A DNA stretch of 37,272 nucleotides from Aggregatibacter actinomycetemcomitans (GCA_017160915.1 JACAWG010000076.1:1-37272), one strand, 5' to 3'; positions 16,864 to 27,927 are shown, counted from the stretch's first letter. A program made the numbers and translations. The notes: generated from the sequence alone by a model not told the origin.

Positions 16864-18624
16864 ATGAAGCAATCGGGCAATCGGATAACACATTGGGCAG
16901 CCAAAACAATTTTCGTTTTTTGTTTTTTTTGGCATCCGTCGGTATGGGCGGAGCATCTTGTTGACTTGCAGATCACCGGCATCAAAAACGAAAAATTAAA
17001 TGAAAATGTACGGATTTACACCAATGCCATAGAAAAAGACGACATGGACGGCTCCGATCGTTATCAGGAATCCGTTCGTCAGGCGGTGGATAAAGGCTTG
17101 CGCGCTTTCGGTTATTATGAAAGTGCGGTCAGTTTTGAACTCAAAAATCGCGCTAAACCCAATAAACCCTTATTAATCGCCCATGTCACCGTCGGCAATC
17201 CGGTAAAAATCGCCGCCACCGATGTCGTTATCAGCGGACAGGCGGAAGAAGATCCCGAATTTGCCAAGCTGGAAAGAAAAGTGCCGAAACCGGGAACAGT
17301 GCTGAATCACGAAACCTACGACGATTACAAAAGTTCGTTGCAACAACTCGCCTTAACCCGTGGCTATTTCGACGCGGGGTTTGAAACCTCACGCTTAGAA
17401 GTGATGCCTTCCACTTATCAGGCGTGGTGGAAACTTCACTTTAATTCAAAAGCCCGTTATCACTACAGCAAAATCAATTTCCAACACGCCCAAATTCGCG
17501 AAGATTATTTGCGCAATATGCTGAATATTCAGCCCGGTGAAGAGTACTTACTCAGCGATCTTTCCACGTTGACCAATAATTATTCTTCCACCAACTGGTT
17601 CAGTTCGGTGCTGTTACAGCCGCATTTAGACGATGAACATAAATTGGTCGATCTGGACGTATTGCTTTATCCGCGCAAGAAAAACATCATGAGCGTGGGT
17701 ATCGGTTATTCCACCGATGTGGGTCCGCGCCTGCAATGGAGCTGGACCAAGCCCTGGATTAACGATCGCGGACACAGCGTAAGAAGCAATATGTATATTT
17801 CTTCGCCGAAACAGACGCTGGAACTCACGTACAAACACCCTCTATTGAAAAATCCGCTGAATTATTACTACGAATATTCCGCCGGTTTTGAAAACGAAAA
17901 TAAAAACGACACTAAAACCACCGCCTCTACCCTTGCCGCCTTGCGCTACTGGAATCATCCGACGGGCTGGCAATATTCACTGGGTTTACGGGTGCGCCAT
18001 GATTCCTTTACCCAAGCGGAAATCAGCGATAAAACCTTGCTCATCTACCCGACAACCTCTCTTACCCGCACCCGTTTACGCGGCGGCGCGTTTCCCGACT
18101 GGGGCGATTCGCAACGTATCACCTTTGATTTCGGGCGCAAATTTTGGCTATCCGACGTGGATTTTTGGAAAATTCAGGCATCCACCGCATGGATTCGAAC
18201 CTACGCACAAAACCACCGTTTTCTTACGCGATTAGAAGCCGGCGTGTTAAATACCGCCAACATTCACCGCATTCCGCCGTCTTTGCGTTTCTTCGCCGGT
18301 GGCGATCGTAGCGTGCGCGGTTACGGCTATAAAAAAATCTCACCGAAAGATCGCAACGGCAAGCTCATCGGCGGTTCGCGCTTACTTACCGGTTCCATCG
18401 AATATCAATATCAGGTTTATCCGGATTGGTGGCTTGCCACCTTCGTGGACAGCGGACTCGCTGCAAATTCGTTTGATATGAACGAATTGCGTTACGGCAC
18501 GGGTGTCGGCGTGCGTTGGGCATCGCCGGTAGGCGCGATTAAATTTGATATTGCCACGCCGGTGCGCGATAAAGACAACAGCAAAAATATTCAATTTTAT
18601 ATCGGGTTGGGTTCCGAGCTATAA
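16864..18624 (+). CDS. tamA: TamA, outer-membrane assembly factor (Omp85 family)
   Basis: Outer-membrane half of the translocation and assembly module, which with TamB supports outer-membrane protein assembly and, in recent work, phospholipid transport. The frame is open from 16708, but the ATG at 16864 is preceded by GGGGTAAG and opens a signal peptide ending VWA; the product is 586 residues (E. coli 577). Three N-terminal POTRA domains (to about residue 265) precede a 16-strand barrel. The conserved loop-6 motif VRGYGYKKI is present. The last residues form the final barrel strand ([11 protein letters not shown]). tamB starts 27 bases later. It contains one exact uptake signal. Confidence 0.96.
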   Translation: MKQSGNRITHWAAKTIFVFCFFWHPSVWAEHLVDLQITGIKNEKLNENVRIYTNAIEKDDMDGSDRYQESVRQAVDKGLRAFGYYESAVSFELKNRAKPNKPLLIAHVTVGNPVKIAATDVVISGQAEEDPEFAKLERKVPKPGTVLNHETYDDYKSSLQQLALTRGYFDAGFETSRLEVMPSTYQAWWKLHFNSKARYHYSKINFQHAQIREDYLRNMLNIQPGEEYLLSDLSTLTNNYSSTNWFSSVLLQPHLDDEHKLVDLDVLLYPRKKNIMSVGIGYSTDVGPRLQWSWTKPWINDRGHSVRSNMYISSPKQTLELTYKHPLLKNPLNYYYEYSAGFENENKNDTKTTASTLAALRYWNHPTGWQYSLGLRVRHDSFTQAEISDKTLLIYPTTSLTRTRLRGGAFPDWGDSQRITFDFGRKFWLSDVDFWKIQASTAWIRTYAQNHRFLTRLEAGVLNTANIHRIPPSLRFFAGGDRSVRGYGYKKISPKDRNGKLIGGSRLLTGSIEYQYQVYPDWWLATFVDSGLAANSFDMNELRYGTGVGVRWASPVGAIKFDIATPVRDKDNSKNIQFYIGLGSEL

Positions 18625-18651
18625 CACCCATCAACAAGAACGGATAATAAG

Positions 18652-21600
18652 ATGACAGAACACACGGAACAAGCACCGCAAACGCCTGCACCGAAAAGGA
18701 AAAAAAGCCTATGGCGCCGTCTTCTTTGCGCCATAAGTGCGGTCGTTTTTTTTCCTGTTTTTGCCCTGTTGGGTATGCTTGCCACAGAAAGCGGGCAGCA
18801 TAAACTGATTCAATGGGCGGATGATTTCACAGATGCCCTTTCTATTGAACGGATAGAAGGCAATTTAAGTGAAGGTTTAGTGCTAACCGATGTGCGTTTC
18901 CAAACGGAAGGCATCGGCGTTCAGGTAAATCAAGCCCGCCTGCAAATGCAATTAAGCTGTTTGTGGCAATTGAAGGTTTGCGTTGATGACATCAGTCTGC
19001 AACAACCCGGCATTCAAATTGATACCGCCCTCTTGCCACCGTCGGAACAAAAGCCCAAAGAAAGCTCGCCGATGAAGCGCATTTCCCTCCCCGTTTCCGT
19101 GCAGGTGAATCAGCTTGCCGTGAAAGAGTTGAGCCTGCTGATTGACAAAAACCAAATGCACTTGGCGGCATTTCGCACCGCCGCCGGCTTAAATAATGAA
19201 ACGGGGCTCACCCTCTCGCCAACCCAAATCGACGATTTCCGTTTTATTCAACAACTGACTGAAAACACACCGCAGGAAACCAAGGTTAAACCGGCAGAGA
19301 CCACACCAGGCACGCCGATTAACTGGGAAAAACTGGAGCAGGATCTTAGCCGTCCGTTACTTGCCGATTTACCAAAAATCGACTTGCCTTTTGATATGCA
19401 CGTTCAAGGCATTAGCGGAAAAAACTGGCAATATCAACTCATTAACGATAAACAGGAAACCCTACAGGACATTTTGGTTTCTTCCGTCGAACTGCAAGCC
19501 GACGCAACGGATTATACGGTGCAATTACAAAAATTTGACGTGAAAAGCACCCTCGGCGATTTAACGGCAAACGGGCAAATGCAATTGAACGACGATTTTC
19601 CGCTGCAATTTAAATTATTAGGTGATTTCAACATCTTTAAACAAAAAGAGGAAGTATTGCTACCTGCAAGCAAAATCGATCTAACGCTTTCAGGATCGCT
19701 GAAAAAACAGACCGCACTTTCCCTGCAAACTCAAGGTGCGTTAGAAGCGACACTGGAAGCGCAGGCACAATTCAATGCGCCGAAACTGCCGTTAACGTTG
19801 CACTTCACTGCAGACAAAGCACAATACCCGTTTAACGATAAAGACCCGCTGAAAATTAACGCTCTGGTGTTGGATGTCGAAGGGGATTTACTGGCAGCAC
19901 AAATGAACTTAAAAAGTGCGGTCAGCGGTATGGGCATACCCACCAACACCCTTGAATTACAGGCGGTTAGTCATTTATCCAATGTAGAAATCAACCGTCT
20001 GTTGCTGAAAGCCTTAAACGGTTCGGCGGAACTGCAAGGCAATTTGAACTGGCGCGACGGCATTGCCTGGGACAGCCATTTGCAACTGGCGAAAATCGAC
20101 GTGGGCAAATACTTATCCGCCTTCCCCGCCCGGTTATCGGGCAAATTAAGCTCGCAGGGCAAAGCCAATCAAAGCGGTTGGCAGGTTGCCGTGCCGGAAT
20201 TGGACATTCAAGGCACGCTGTCCCAACACCCGCTGAACCTGAAAGGCAATTTCACCGCAGGCGATCAGCAGTTGCTCAATATCCCGCAATTATTGCTCAC
20301 TTATGGTGACAATAAAATTGAGACGCAGGGCTATCTCGGCGACACATCGGATTTTAACCTGAACATAAATGCGCCGAATTTACAGGGCTTGTGGGCAGAT
20401 TTATCGGCGGGTTTGAAAGGCAACGTAAAATTAAAGGGCAACCTCACCCGACCGAGCATTCATACGGATTTAACCGCAAGCCGCTTTGCGTTCCAACAAA
20501 TGCACCTGAATCAAGCTCTGATTAAAGGCGAAATTAACAGCGCGGAGCAAATTAGCGGTCAGCTTGAAGTGAATTTAAACGGCTTTAATTACAACGACAT
20601 CAAAGTAAATCAGCTCAAATTAACGGCAAACGGCGACGAACAAAAACACAGTGTGCAGCTACAATCGGACGGCAATCCTGTGGCGGCTAACGTAAATTTC
20701 ACCGGAAATTTTGACCGCACTTTACAGCAATGGAAAGGCACGTTGAGCCAAATGATGATTAAATCGGACTTCGGCAACCTGCAAGCCAACCAAAATGTTG
20801 CCGTTACTTACGACAATAAAACCGCCGAAGCCACCATTTCCGCGCACTGCTGGATGCACAGCCACTCGGATTTATGTTTCCCGCAAAACTTTAAAGTAGG
20901 TGTAAACGGCGAAGTGCCGTTTGACATTAAACGCTTTGATCTGGCTTTCATCAATAAACTGCTGGAACAGGAACTGCTCAGCGGTCAGTTAAACAGTCAG
21001 GGCAAAGTGGCTTGGTTTACCGACAAGCCGTTACAGGCGGAGTTACAACTTAACGGCAATCATGTGTCGCTGACGCAAAAGGTGGATCGTAAAACCTTCC
21101 GCCTGGCAATGCCGCAAATCGGTTTAAACGCCAATTTAGCCAACAATAACCTGGCGCTGAAATCCGAGATTCATCTTCAGGATCAAGGGCGAATCGGCGC
21201 CGATCTGAAACTTTCGGATATTGCCAATGCCCGTAAGCTGGGCGGCACATTCAGCATTCAAAACCTGAATCTGAATTTGGCGAACCAACTGCTTAACCGT
21301 GATGAGCAGGTTAATGGCGCGCTGAGAGCCAATCTTACCCTCGGCGGCAGTTTAACCACGCCGGCCCTTAACGGCGAGGTTAATCTAAACAAACTCACCG
21401 CTAAAATACGTTCACTGCCTTTTGACATTACCGAAAGCGAGCTAACGTTGCGTTTTGCCGGCACCAGCTCCACCCTGCAAGGGTATGTACAAACCGCCGA
21501 CAGCCGTTTAAACCTGAGCGGTGAGGCAAATTGGAAAAATGTGAATGACTGGCGCACCCGCTTACACGCCGAGGCGGATAAATTTAAAGTGGATATTCCA

Positions 21601-22533
21601 TCCATGGCAAGACTGAGAATCAGCCCGAATATCAACATCAGCGCGACACCGAAGCTGTTGGAGCTTTCCGGCAATATCGATATTCCTTGGGCGCGCATTG
21701 CCATTGAAAACCTGCCGGACAGTGCGGTGGCGGTCAGTTCCGATGAAGTGATTTTAAATGGTAATGAGAAAAATACCCTGCCGAAAGCCTTACCGAGCGA
21801 AACCCAAAGCGGCATGGCAATTCGTTCCGACTTAAGAATCAATATCGGCGATGATGTCAGTTTAAATGCCTACGGTTTGAAAACCCATCTCCACGGGTTG
21901 CTCTCGGTGAAACAGGAAAAGGGCAATTTGGGGCTTTATGGCGAGGTTAATCTAAAAAACGGGCGCTATGCCTCTTTCGGACAGGATTTGATTATTCGTA
22001 AAGGGCTCATTAGCTTTGTCGGTCAACCGTCGCAACCGATGTTAAATATTGAAGCGATTCGCAATCCGGAAGCCATGGAAGACGCAAGCGTCACTGCCGG
22101 TGTGAAAGTGAACGGCATAGCAACCGCGCCCAGCGTCACCATTTTCTCCGAACCGGGAATGCCGCAGGATCAAGCGTTATCTTACATTTTAACCGGTCGC
22201 TCCTTAGAAAGCAGCGGCGATACCGCCTCCAGCGGTTCCGTGGGCGCCGCCTTGCTCGGCATGGGGCTCGCCAAAAGCGGCAATGTGGTCGGGGGCATCG
22301 GGAAAGCCTTTGGTATTAAAGATCTGAACCTGGGTACCGCCGGGGTGGGCGACAGCTCCAAAGTGGTGGTCAGCGGCACCATTACGCCGCGCTTACAGGT
22401 AAAATACGGCGTTGGGTTATTTGACGGTTTAGCCGAAGTCACCCTGCGTTATCGGTTATTGCCGCAACTTTATGTTCAATCCGTTTCGGGCGTTAATCAA
22501 GCCTTTGATTTACTTTATCAATTTGAATTTTAA
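18652..22533 (+). CDS. tamB: TamB, inner-membrane-anchored partner of TamA
   Basis: Long periplasm-spanning protein of the AsmA-like/TamB family. 1293 residues, a usual length. A short basic cytoplasmic N-terminus (KRKKSLWRR) precedes one membrane segment at about residues 24-44 (AISAVVFFPVFALLGML). The remainder is a long beta-rich region with repetitive LNGNLN/LQGxL-like strands, expected to form a hydrophobic groove. The conserved TamB C-terminal domain (DUF490) occupies the last 330 or so residues (GLLSVKQEKGNLGLYGEVNL, YILTGRSLESS, LQVKYGVGLFDGLAEVTLRY). It lies directly after tamA and its stop is two bases before the ppx ATG. Four exact uptake signals lie inside. Confidence 0.96.
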   Translation: MTEHTEQAPQTPAPKRKKSLWRRLLCAISAVVFFPVFALLGMLATESGQHKLIQWADDFTDALSIERIEGNLSEGLVLTDVRFQTEGIGVQVNQARLQMQLSCLWQLKVCVDDISLQQPGIQIDTALLPPSEQKPKESSPMKRISLPVSVQVNQLAVKELSLLIDKNQMHLAAFRTAAGLNNETGLTLSPTQIDDFRFIQQLTENTPQETKVKPAETTPGTPINWEKLEQDLSRPLLADLPKIDLPFDMHVQGISGKNWQYQLINDKQETLQDILVSSVELQADATDYTVQLQKFDVKSTLGDLTANGQMQLNDDFPLQFKLLGDFNIFKQKEEVLLPASKIDLTLSGSLKKQTALSLQTQGALEATLEAQAQFNAPKLPLTLHFTADKAQYPFNDKDPLKINALVLDVEGDLLAAQMNLKSAVSGMGIPTNTLELQAVSHLSNVEINRLLLKALNGSAELQGNLNWRDGIAWDSHLQLAKIDVGKYLSAFPARLSGKLSSQGKANQSGWQVAVPELDIQGTLSQHPLNLKGNFTAGDQQLLNIPQLLLTYGDNKIETQGYLGDTSDFNLNINAPNLQGLWADLSAGLKGNVKLKGNLTRPSIHTDLTASRFAFQQMHLNQALIKGEINSAEQISGQLEVNLNGFNYNDIKVNQLKLTANGDEQKHSVQLQSDGNPVAANVNFTGNFDRTLQQWKGTLSQMMIKSDFGNLQANQNVAVTYDNKTAEATISAHCWMHSHSDLCFPQNFKVGVNGEVPFDIKRFDLAFINKLLEQELLSGQLNSQGKVAWFTDKPLQAELQLNGNHVSLTQKVDRKTFRLAMPQIGLNANLANNNLALKSEIHLQDQGRIGADLKLSDIANARKLGGTFSIQNLNLNLANQLLNRDEQVNGALRANLTLGGSLTTPALNGEVNLNKLTAKIRSLPFDITESELTLRFAGTSSTLQGYVQTADSRLNLSGEANWKNVNDWRTRLHAEADKFKVDIPSMARLRISPNINISATPKLLELSGNIDIPWARIAIENLPDSAVAVSSDEVILNGNEKNTLPKALPSETQSGMAIRSDLRINIGDDVSLNAYGLKTHLHGLLSVKQEKGNLGLYGEVNLKNGRYASFGQDLIIRKGLISFVGQPSQPMLNIEAIRNPEAMEDASVTAGVKVNGIATAPSVTIFSEPGMPQDQALSYILTGRSLESSGDTASSGSVGAALLGMGLAKSGNVVGGIGKAFGIKDLNLGTAGVGDSSKVVVSGTITPRLQVKYGVGLFDGLAEVTLRYRLLPQLYVQSVSGVNQAFDLLYQFEF

Positions 22534-22535
22534 TT

Positions 22536-24083
22536 ATGAATAACGAAAATTTACTGAATAAAGCCAACGAACTCCACGCCCGACGTGGCGAGGTGCGAGA
22601 AATCGCCGCGATCGACTTGGGCTCCAACAGCTTTCACATGATCATCGCCCGTATCGTCAACGGCACGTTACAGGTGCTATCCCGCCTGAAACAGAAAGTC
22701 CAGCTTGCGGAAGGCTTGGATGAAAACCAAGTGTTAAGCCAAGCGGCGATTGAACGCGGCGTAAATTGTCTGGCGTTATTTGCCGAACGCTTACAAGGCT
22801 TTTCTGCCGAAAACGTGAGCGTCGTCGGCACTTACACCTTACGACGCGCCGTCAATAACGACGAGTTTTTACGCCAAGCCGCCAAGGTGTTTCCTTATCA
22901 AATTAATATTATCAGCGGCAAAACCGAAGCCAAAACCATCTACGCCGGCGTTTGCCACACCCAACCGGAAACCGGACGTAAATTCGTTATTGATATTGGC
23001 GGTGGCTCAACAGAGATGATTATCGGCGATAACTTCACGCCGTTAATTTACGAAAGCCGTCACATGGGCTGCGTCAGTTTTGCGAAAAAATTCTTTCCAA
23101 ACGGCGAAATCAGCGCAGAAAATTTTCGGCAGGCAAAACAAAGCGCATTGAATAAAATTGAAGATCTCGCCTGGGAATACCGTAACCTGGGTTGGCAATC
23201 GGTGCTGGGTTCATCGGGGACGATCAAAACCGTGCATCAAGTGATTTGCGAAAATCTCGATCCCAACGGTACCATCACGGCGCCCCGCTTAGACCAATTG
23301 ATTGAACAAACCCTACAATATTCTCATTTTAACCAACTGAAATTTAACGGTTTAAATCCTGATCGTGCCGATGTTTTCGTGCCGGGTTTAGCAATTTTAA
23401 GTGCGGTTTTTGAAAATTTTCACATTGAAAAAATGCGCTATTCCGACGGCGCATTGCGCGAAGGCGTGATGTATAGCCTGGAGCAAAATTTTCAGGTGAA
23501 CAATATTCGGGAGCGCACCGCGTTGGGTCTGGCGGAGCAATTTAATATCGATCAGGCACAGGCGGAGCGGGTGTATCAGAGTGCGGTTTTATTATTTAAT
23601 CAATATAATACCTGGCAAAACGCCGAACTGATTCCGGAAATGCAGGATGTGCTTTTTTGGGCGGCGCGTTTGCATGAAGTGGGCATTGTGATTAACCACA
23701 AAGCCATGCAGAAACATTCCGCGTATATTTTATACAACACCGAACTGCCCGGCTTTGACAACGAACAGCATCGTCTGCTTTCCACCTTGGTGCGCTATCA
23801 TATCGGTAACTTTAAACTGCCGGATATGTTCAAGTTTTCCCGCTATGACGAAAAAGACGTTTTAGCCCTCATCCGTATTTTACGTTTGGCGGCGATCATT
23901 AATCGCTCCCGTCAAGCCACCGAGAAAACCGAAAAAATCATCTTGAAAAACGACCGCACTTTTAGCGACTGGCAGCTGGAATTTGAGGCGGATTATTTAA
24001 CCCATAATCCGTTACTGAAAAACGATTTGGCATTGGAAAATCGTTTTTTACAAACCCTGGAATTAAGCCTGTCGGCACGTTGA
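22536..24083 (+). CDS. ppx: Exopolyphosphatase
   Basis: Ppx/GppA family enzyme that releases phosphate from the ends of inorganic polyphosphate; some members also hydrolyse pppGpp. 515 residues, like E. coli Ppx (513). ASKHA-fold motifs are seen: AAIDLGSNSFHM (about residues 24-35), the second phosphate-binding loop VIDIGGGSTEMI (about 150-161), and SDGALREGV near residue 310. The C-terminal HD-like helical region contains AARLHEVGI. Length and the N-terminal extension favour Ppx over GppA. Only two bases separate it from tamB and no independent ribosome site is clear, so translational coupling is likely. No ppk gene is in the window. Confidence 0.94.
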   Translation: MNNENLLNKANELHARRGEVREIAAIDLGSNSFHMIIARIVNGTLQVLSRLKQKVQLAEGLDENQVLSQAAIERGVNCLALFAERLQGFSAENVSVVGTYTLRRAVNNDEFLRQAAKVFPYQINIISGKTEAKTIYAGVCHTQPETGRKFVIDIGGGSTEMIIGDNFTPLIYESRHMGCVSFAKKFFPNGEISAENFRQAKQSALNKIEDLAWEYRNLGWQSVLGSSGTIKTVHQVICENLDPNGTITAPRLDQLIEQTLQYSHFNQLKFNGLNPDRADVFVPGLAILSAVFENFHIEKMRYSDGALREGVMYSLEQNFQVNNIRERTALGLAEQFNIDQAQAERVYQSAVLLFNQYNTWQNAELIPEMQDVLFWAARLHEVGIVINHKAMQKHSAYILYNTELPGFDNEQHRLLSTLVRYHIGNFKLPDMFKFSRYDEKDVLALIRILRLAAIINRSRQATEKTEKIILKNDRTFSDWQLEFEADYLTHNPLLKNDLALENRFLQTLELSLSAR

Positions 24084-24100
24084 TTTCGTGATAAATAAAA

Positions 24101-24133
24101 AAATCCCCGTTACATCATATAACGGGGATTTTT
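24101..24133. terminator. Bidirectional terminator between ppx and pckA
   Basis: CCCCGTTA (24105-24112) pairs with TAACGGGG (24120-24127), flanked by A-rich and T-rich tracts that extend the stem. It lies between convergent ppx and pckA. Confidence 0.9.
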
Positions 24134-24147
24134 GTTATATAAGCCGA

Positions 24148-25764
24148 TTACGCTTTAGGACCGGCAGAAATTAAGGCTTTGCCTTCTGCATTGGTGGCGT
24201 ATTTTTCGAAGTTCTTCACGAAACGACCGGCAAGATCTTTCGCTTTGGCTTCCCATTGTGCTTTATCCGCATAAGTATCACGCGGATCTAAGATAGCCGG
24301 ATCAACGCCCGGTAACGCGTTAGGAATTGCCAAGTTGAAGATTGGTAACTCGCTCATTTGCGCTTTTTCGATGGAGCCGTCTAAGATGGCGTCGATAATA
24401 CCACGGGTATCTTTAATGGAAATACGTTTGCCCGTACCGTTCCAACCGGTGTTCACCAAATAGGCTTCCGCACCTGCCGCTTGCATACGTTTCACCAACA
24501 CTTCCGCATATTGGGTTGGGTGTAAGGTTAAGAACGCCGCACCGAAACAGGCGGAGAAAGTTGGGGTCGGTTCGGTAATACCACGTTCGGTACCGGCTAA
24601 TTTCGCGGTGAAACCGGATAAGAAGTAGTATTTGGTTTGTTCCGGTGTCAATTTAGATACCGGCGGCAACACGCCGAAAGCGTCAGCGGTTAAGAAAATC
24701 ACTTTGGTGGCGTGACCTGCACGGGAAACCGGTTTAACGATGTTATCAATGTGATAAATCGGATAGGAAACACGGGTGTTTTCGGTTTTGGAACCGTCGT
24801 CAAAATCCACAGAACCGTCTGCGCGAACCACCACGTTTTCTAATAAAGCGTCACGACGGATTGCGCGATAAATATCCGGTTCGTTTTCTTCGGAAAGGTG
24901 AATGGTTTTCGCATAGCACCCTCCTTCAAAGTTGAAGATACCCACATCATCCCAACCGTGTTCATCGTCACCGATTAGCTCACGTTTCGGATCGGTAGAA
25001 AGGGTGGTTTTACCGGTGCCGGACAAGCCGAAGAACACGGCGACATCACCGTCTTTACCTACGTTAGCGGAACAGTGCATTGCGCCCACGCCTTTCAACG
25101 GTAGGAAGTAGTTCATCATAGAGAACATACCTTTCTTCATTTCGCCGCCGTACCAGGTACCGCCGATTAATTGAATGCGTTCGGTTAAGTTGAACGCCAC
25201 GAAGTTTTCGGAATTCAAACCTTGCTCTTTCCAGTTCGGGTTGGTGCATTTAGAACCGTTCATCACCACGAAACTTGGTTTAAAATCTTTTAATTCGGCG
25301 TCGGTCGGACGAATAAACATATTTTTCACGAAATGCGCCTGCCATGCCACTTCAGTCACGATGCGCACCGCAATACGGTCTTTTTCGCTGGCGCCGCAGA
25401 AACCGTCGATCACAAACAAGCGTTTGCCGGAAAGCTCTTTGGTGACGATGTCTTTTAAGCTTGCCCAAGTTTCTTGCGTCATCGGTTTATTGTCGTTTTT
25501 CGCCGCGTCGGAAGTCCACCACACGGTATCTTTGGTGGTGTCATCTAAAACGATATATTTATCCTTAGGAGAACGTCCGGTAAAAATGCCGGTATCCACA
25601 GCCACCGCGCCGGTGGTGGTCAGGGTGCCTTTTTCGAAACCTTCCAAACCCGGTTTGGTTTCTTCTTCAAAAAGTTGCTCATAACTTGGGTTATAAACCA
25701 CTTCTTTTACGTTATGGATACCAATTGCTTCAAGTTCTTTAATTACTTTGTTTACATCTGTCAT
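24148..25764 (-). CDS. pckA: Phosphoenolpyruvate carboxykinase (ATP)
   Basis: Interconverts oxaloacetate plus ATP with phosphoenolpyruvate, CO2 and ADP. In the family it serves gluconeogenesis and, in CO2-loving rumen and oral Pasteurellaceae, can run toward C4 acids. 538 residues from the ATG at 25764, which has GAGGTG 6 bases upstream; an in-frame GTG at 25773 overlaps that site and is rejected. Motifs: [11 protein letters not shown] near residue 65, the P-loop [13 protein letters not shown] (about 245-257), DDEHGWDD, and [12 protein letters not shown] candidate class II CRP promoter lies upstream, consistent with catabolite control. Confidence 0.98.
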   Translation of the reverse strand: MTDVNKVIKELEAIGIHNVKEVVYNPSYEQLFEEETKPGLEGFEKGTLTTTGAVAVDTGIFTGRSPKDKYIVLDDTTKDTVWWTSDAAKNDNKPMTQETWASLKDIVTKELSGKRLFVIDGFCGASEKDRIAVRIVTEVAWQAHFVKNMFIRPTDAELKDFKPSFVVMNGSKCTNPNWKEQGLNSENFVAFNLTERIQLIGGTWYGGEMKKGMFSMMNYFLPLKGVGAMHCSANVGKDGDVAVFFGLSGTGKTTLSTDPKRELIGDDEHGWDDVGIFNFEGGCYAKTIHLSEENEPDIYRAIRRDALLENVVVRADGSVDFDDGSKTENTRVSYPIYHIDNIVKPVSRAGHATKVIFLTADAFGVLPPVSKLTPEQTKYYFLSGFTAKLAGTERGITEPTPTFSACFGAAFLTLHPTQYAEVLVKRMQAAGAEAYLVNTGWNGTGKRISIKDTRGIIDAILDGSIEKAQMSELPIFNLAIPNALPGVDPAILDPRDTYADKAQWEAKAKDLAGRFVKNFEKYATNAEGKALISAGPKA

Positions 25765-25803
25765 ATACTTCACCTCATTGTGTTAAAAGTTAAAAATAAA
25801 AAC

Positions 25804-25853
25804 TGAACTCATTTTATGAAAATTTCGCCCCAAAAACTGTTAGCTTGATCAAA
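25804..25853 (-). promoter_or_regulatory. Candidate class II CRP-dependent promoter of pckA
   Basis: On the minus strand TTTGATCAAGCTAACA (25853-25838) matches the extended CRP consensus at 12 of 16 positions. A TAAAAT -10 box lies at 25816-25811 and the -35 box is poor. If transcription starts near 25804, the site is centred at -41.5, the class II position. The absence of a -35 box supports activator dependence. Confidence 0.5.
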
Positions 25854-26027
25854 TATTTGAACATTGCTTTATTTTTTATTGCGATTTGAGGTAAATTTAT
25901 TTGCCGATTTGAGAAGCATTTTCGCGCTCTATTAAAAATAACGCAAAAACCGACCGCACTTTCAATGGGAACTTATGATTCGGCGCCCGTTCTAAGTAAC
26001 ACAATGCCAACATTCAAAAGGAACAAC

Positions 26028-26672
26028 ATGAAATTACTCAAAACCTTTTTACTTGCCGCTTTACTTTACATCCCCACCGCGTGGGCTGCGGAACCCGCCG
26101 ATTTAAACATCAAATACAGCTCCAATTATTTAATGCCCGCTTACGTACACTTCAAATCGGACGGCTTTGAATATACGATTAAAGCCAACATTAACGTGCC
26201 TTTGTACAACATTCAATTTACCTCCAAAGGGGCGCAAAGCAGCAATTTTTTCAATATGTTAAGTTATAAAGACACGCGTAACGATAAACTTTATGCGGAA
26301 GCCAAAATCGCCAATCGCAAAATCGAATACGGCAAAGTAAAAGACGGCTTAAAAACCGAAGACCTCACCTTGCCGACCTACGATTTATTCACCGTGGCAT
26401 TCCAGCTCAGTTATTACGACAAGCTGCCGAACAGTTTCCAAATCACCAACGGCAAAAAACTCTACCCGATGGAAAATGTGGTGCTGAACACCAGCAAGAA
26501 ACAGGTTAAATATAACAAACAGGAGGTGACCGAAATCACCTACCAATTCAAAACCGGCGACAAAGACATTGTGGTGAAAAAACACGAAGGGGAAAAATTC
26601 CCGCGCTTTATTTCCTACAATCGCGACGGTGATGAGTACGAACTCACCTTCAGCGAGTTTGTGAAAAACTAG
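26028..26672 (+). CDS. Secreted DUF3108-type protein of unknown function
   Basis: 214 residues from the ATG at 26028, chosen because AAGGA lies 6 bases upstream and a clean signal peptide begins there (KLLKTFLLAALLYIPTAWA, cleavage about residue 20). The frame is open to 25965 but lacks a ribosome site. The mature part is beta-rich with lipid-binding-like character (YTIKANINVPLYNIQFTSKG, VVLNTSKKQVKYNKQEVTEI) and resembles DUF3108 periplasmic proteins, a family without established function. No Cys, membrane span or catalytic motif is visible. It is divergent from pckA and has its own terminator. The family assignment is from memory of sequence style and is less certain than the reality of the gene. 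Confidence 0.75.
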   Translation: MKLLKTFLLAALLYIPTAWAAEPADLNIKYSSNYLMPAYVHFKSDGFEYTIKANINVPLYNIQFTSKGAQSSNFFNMLSYKDTRNDKLYAEAKIANRKIEYGKVKDGLKTEDLTLPTYDLFTVAFQLSYYDKLPNSFQITNGKKLYPMENVVLNTSKKQVKYNKQEVTEITYQFKTGDKDIVVKKHEGEKFPRFISYNRDGDEYELTFSEFVKN

Positions 26673-26688
26673 CCTCTCACGGAAAAAC

Positions 26689-26714
26689 AAAGCCACCTGA
26701 AAAGGTGGCTTTTA
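26689..26714 (+). terminator. Terminator of the DUF3108-type gene
   Basis: Perfect 10-bp stem AAAGCCACCT / AGGTGGCTTT with a GAAA tetraloop, 17 bases after the stop. Confidence 0.9.
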
Positions 26715-26717
26715 TCG

Positions 26718-26762
26718 TAAAAGTGCGGTGAAAAATTTAATTGTTTTTTTGACCGCACTTTA
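26718..26762 (-). terminator. Uptake-signal dyad, terminator of mnmA
   Basis: Exact uptake signals in inverted orientation (26721-26729 and 26752-26760) with A/T tracts outside, just after the mnmA stop at 26776. The loop is long (22 bases), so termination is less certain than at the tighter dyads. Confidence 0.6.
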
Positions 26763-26775
26763 ATTCAAATGGCGT

Positions 26776-27927
26776 TTATTTTAATTGCTGTTCGATGATG
26801 CCACCGCCAAGGCACACTTCATCTAAATAGAATACCGCCGATTGTCCCGGGGTAACCGCAATTTGCGGTTCGTCAAATGTGACTTTGATGGTCTCGTCGT
26901 CTATCGGTTCAATGGTGCAAGGCACGTCCGTTTGACGATAACGGGTTTTCACCGTGCAACGCAATGGCGCGCGAATCGGCAGGCGATCAACCCAATGCAA
27001 TTGCTGCGCGATTAAGCCCGTGGAAAGTAAGGCGGAATGGTCATGCCCCTGCGCCACAATCAGTTCATTATTAACAAGATCTTTTTCCACCACATACCAA
27101 GCGTCTTCACCGGCGCCTTTCACGCCGCCGATACCTAAGCCCTTGCGTTGCCCCAAGGTGTGATACATCAAACCGTCATGGCGACCGATAATTTCGCCGT
27201 CCACCGTACGAATATTGCCCAGTTGCGCAGGCAAATAACGCGCCAAGAAATCCTTAAATTTTCGCTCCCCGATAAAACAAATGCCGGTAGAATCTTTTTT
27301 CTTCGCCGTCACCAATCCCAAATCTTCCGCAATGGCACGCACGATAGGCTTTTCAATATCGCCCACCGGAAACAGGCTTTGCCCCACTTGGGTTTTGCTC
27401 AGGGTGTATAAGAAATAACTTTGGTCTTTATTGTTGTCCAAGCCGCGCAATAACTGCGCGTTGTCATCGGCGCCGCGACGACGCACATAATGCCCGGTGG
27501 CGATATAATCGGCGCCTAAATCTTCCGCCGCATATTCCAAAAAGGCTTTGAACTTAATTTCTTTATTACACAGAATATCGGGGTTCGGCGTGCGCCCCGC
27601 TTTGTATTCGCTAAGGAAATGTTCAAACACATTATCCCAATATTCCGCCGCAAAATTGATTTTATGCAGTTTAATGCCGAGTTTGTCGCACACCGCCTGC
27701 GCGTCCGCCAAATCTGCCGCCGCCGTGCAATAATCGGTGTCATCGTCCTCTTCCCAATTCTTCATGAACAAGCCTTCCACTTGGTAGCCTTGCTGTTGCA
27801 GAATAAACGCGGACACGGAGGAATCCACCCCGCCGGACATCCCGCAAATGACTTTTTGGGTCGCATTTTCGGCGAGCTGTTGCGCCGTGAGTTTCGGGAA
27901 ATGATTTTCGTAAGTTTGTGATTTCAT
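26776..27927 (-). CDS. mnmA: tRNA-specific 2-thiouridylase MnmA
   Basis: Transfers sulfur to U34 of tRNA-Lys, -Glu and -Gln in the cytoplasm, using ATP and the Tus/IscS sulfur relay. 383 residues. The PP-loop SGGVDSS lies at residues 31-37 after VICGM. The two catalytic cysteines are C120 ([12 protein letters not shown]) and C217 (TGICFIGER). The C-terminal beta-barrel includes GLGIGGVKG and ends in a [10 protein letters not shown] segment. The N-terminus is about 15 residues longer than E. coli MnmA; the ATG at 27927 is the only nearby start. It follows a terminator and so is probably transcribed from its own promoter. Confidence 0.97.
   Translation of the reverse strand: MKSQTYENHFPKLTAQQLAENATQKVICGMSGGVDSSVSAFILQQQGYQVEGLFMKNWEEDDDTDYCTAAADLADAQAVCDKLGIKLHKINFAAEYWDNVFEHFLSEYKAGRTPNPDILCNKEIKFKAFLEYAAEDLGADYIATGHYVRRRGADDNAQLLRGLDNNKDQSYFLYTLSKTQVGQSLFPVGDIEKPIVRAIAEDLGLVTAKKKDSTGICFIGERKFKDFLARYLPAQLGNIRTVDGEIIGRHDGLMYHTLGQRKGLGIGGVKGAGEDAWYVVEKDLVNNELIVAQGHDHSALLSTGLIAQQLHWVDRLPIRAPLRCTVKTRYRQTDVPCTIEPIDDETIKVTFDEPQIAVTPGQSAVFYLDEVCLGGGIIEQQLK

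Noticed and set aside
21258-21842. 194-codon open frame antisense to tamB
   Set aside because: tamB is continuous and well supported. The antisense frame has no ribosome site, and its composition is that of a shadow.
25175-25684. 169-codon open frame antisense to pckA
   Set aside because: A shadow of the highly conserved pckA coding sequence.
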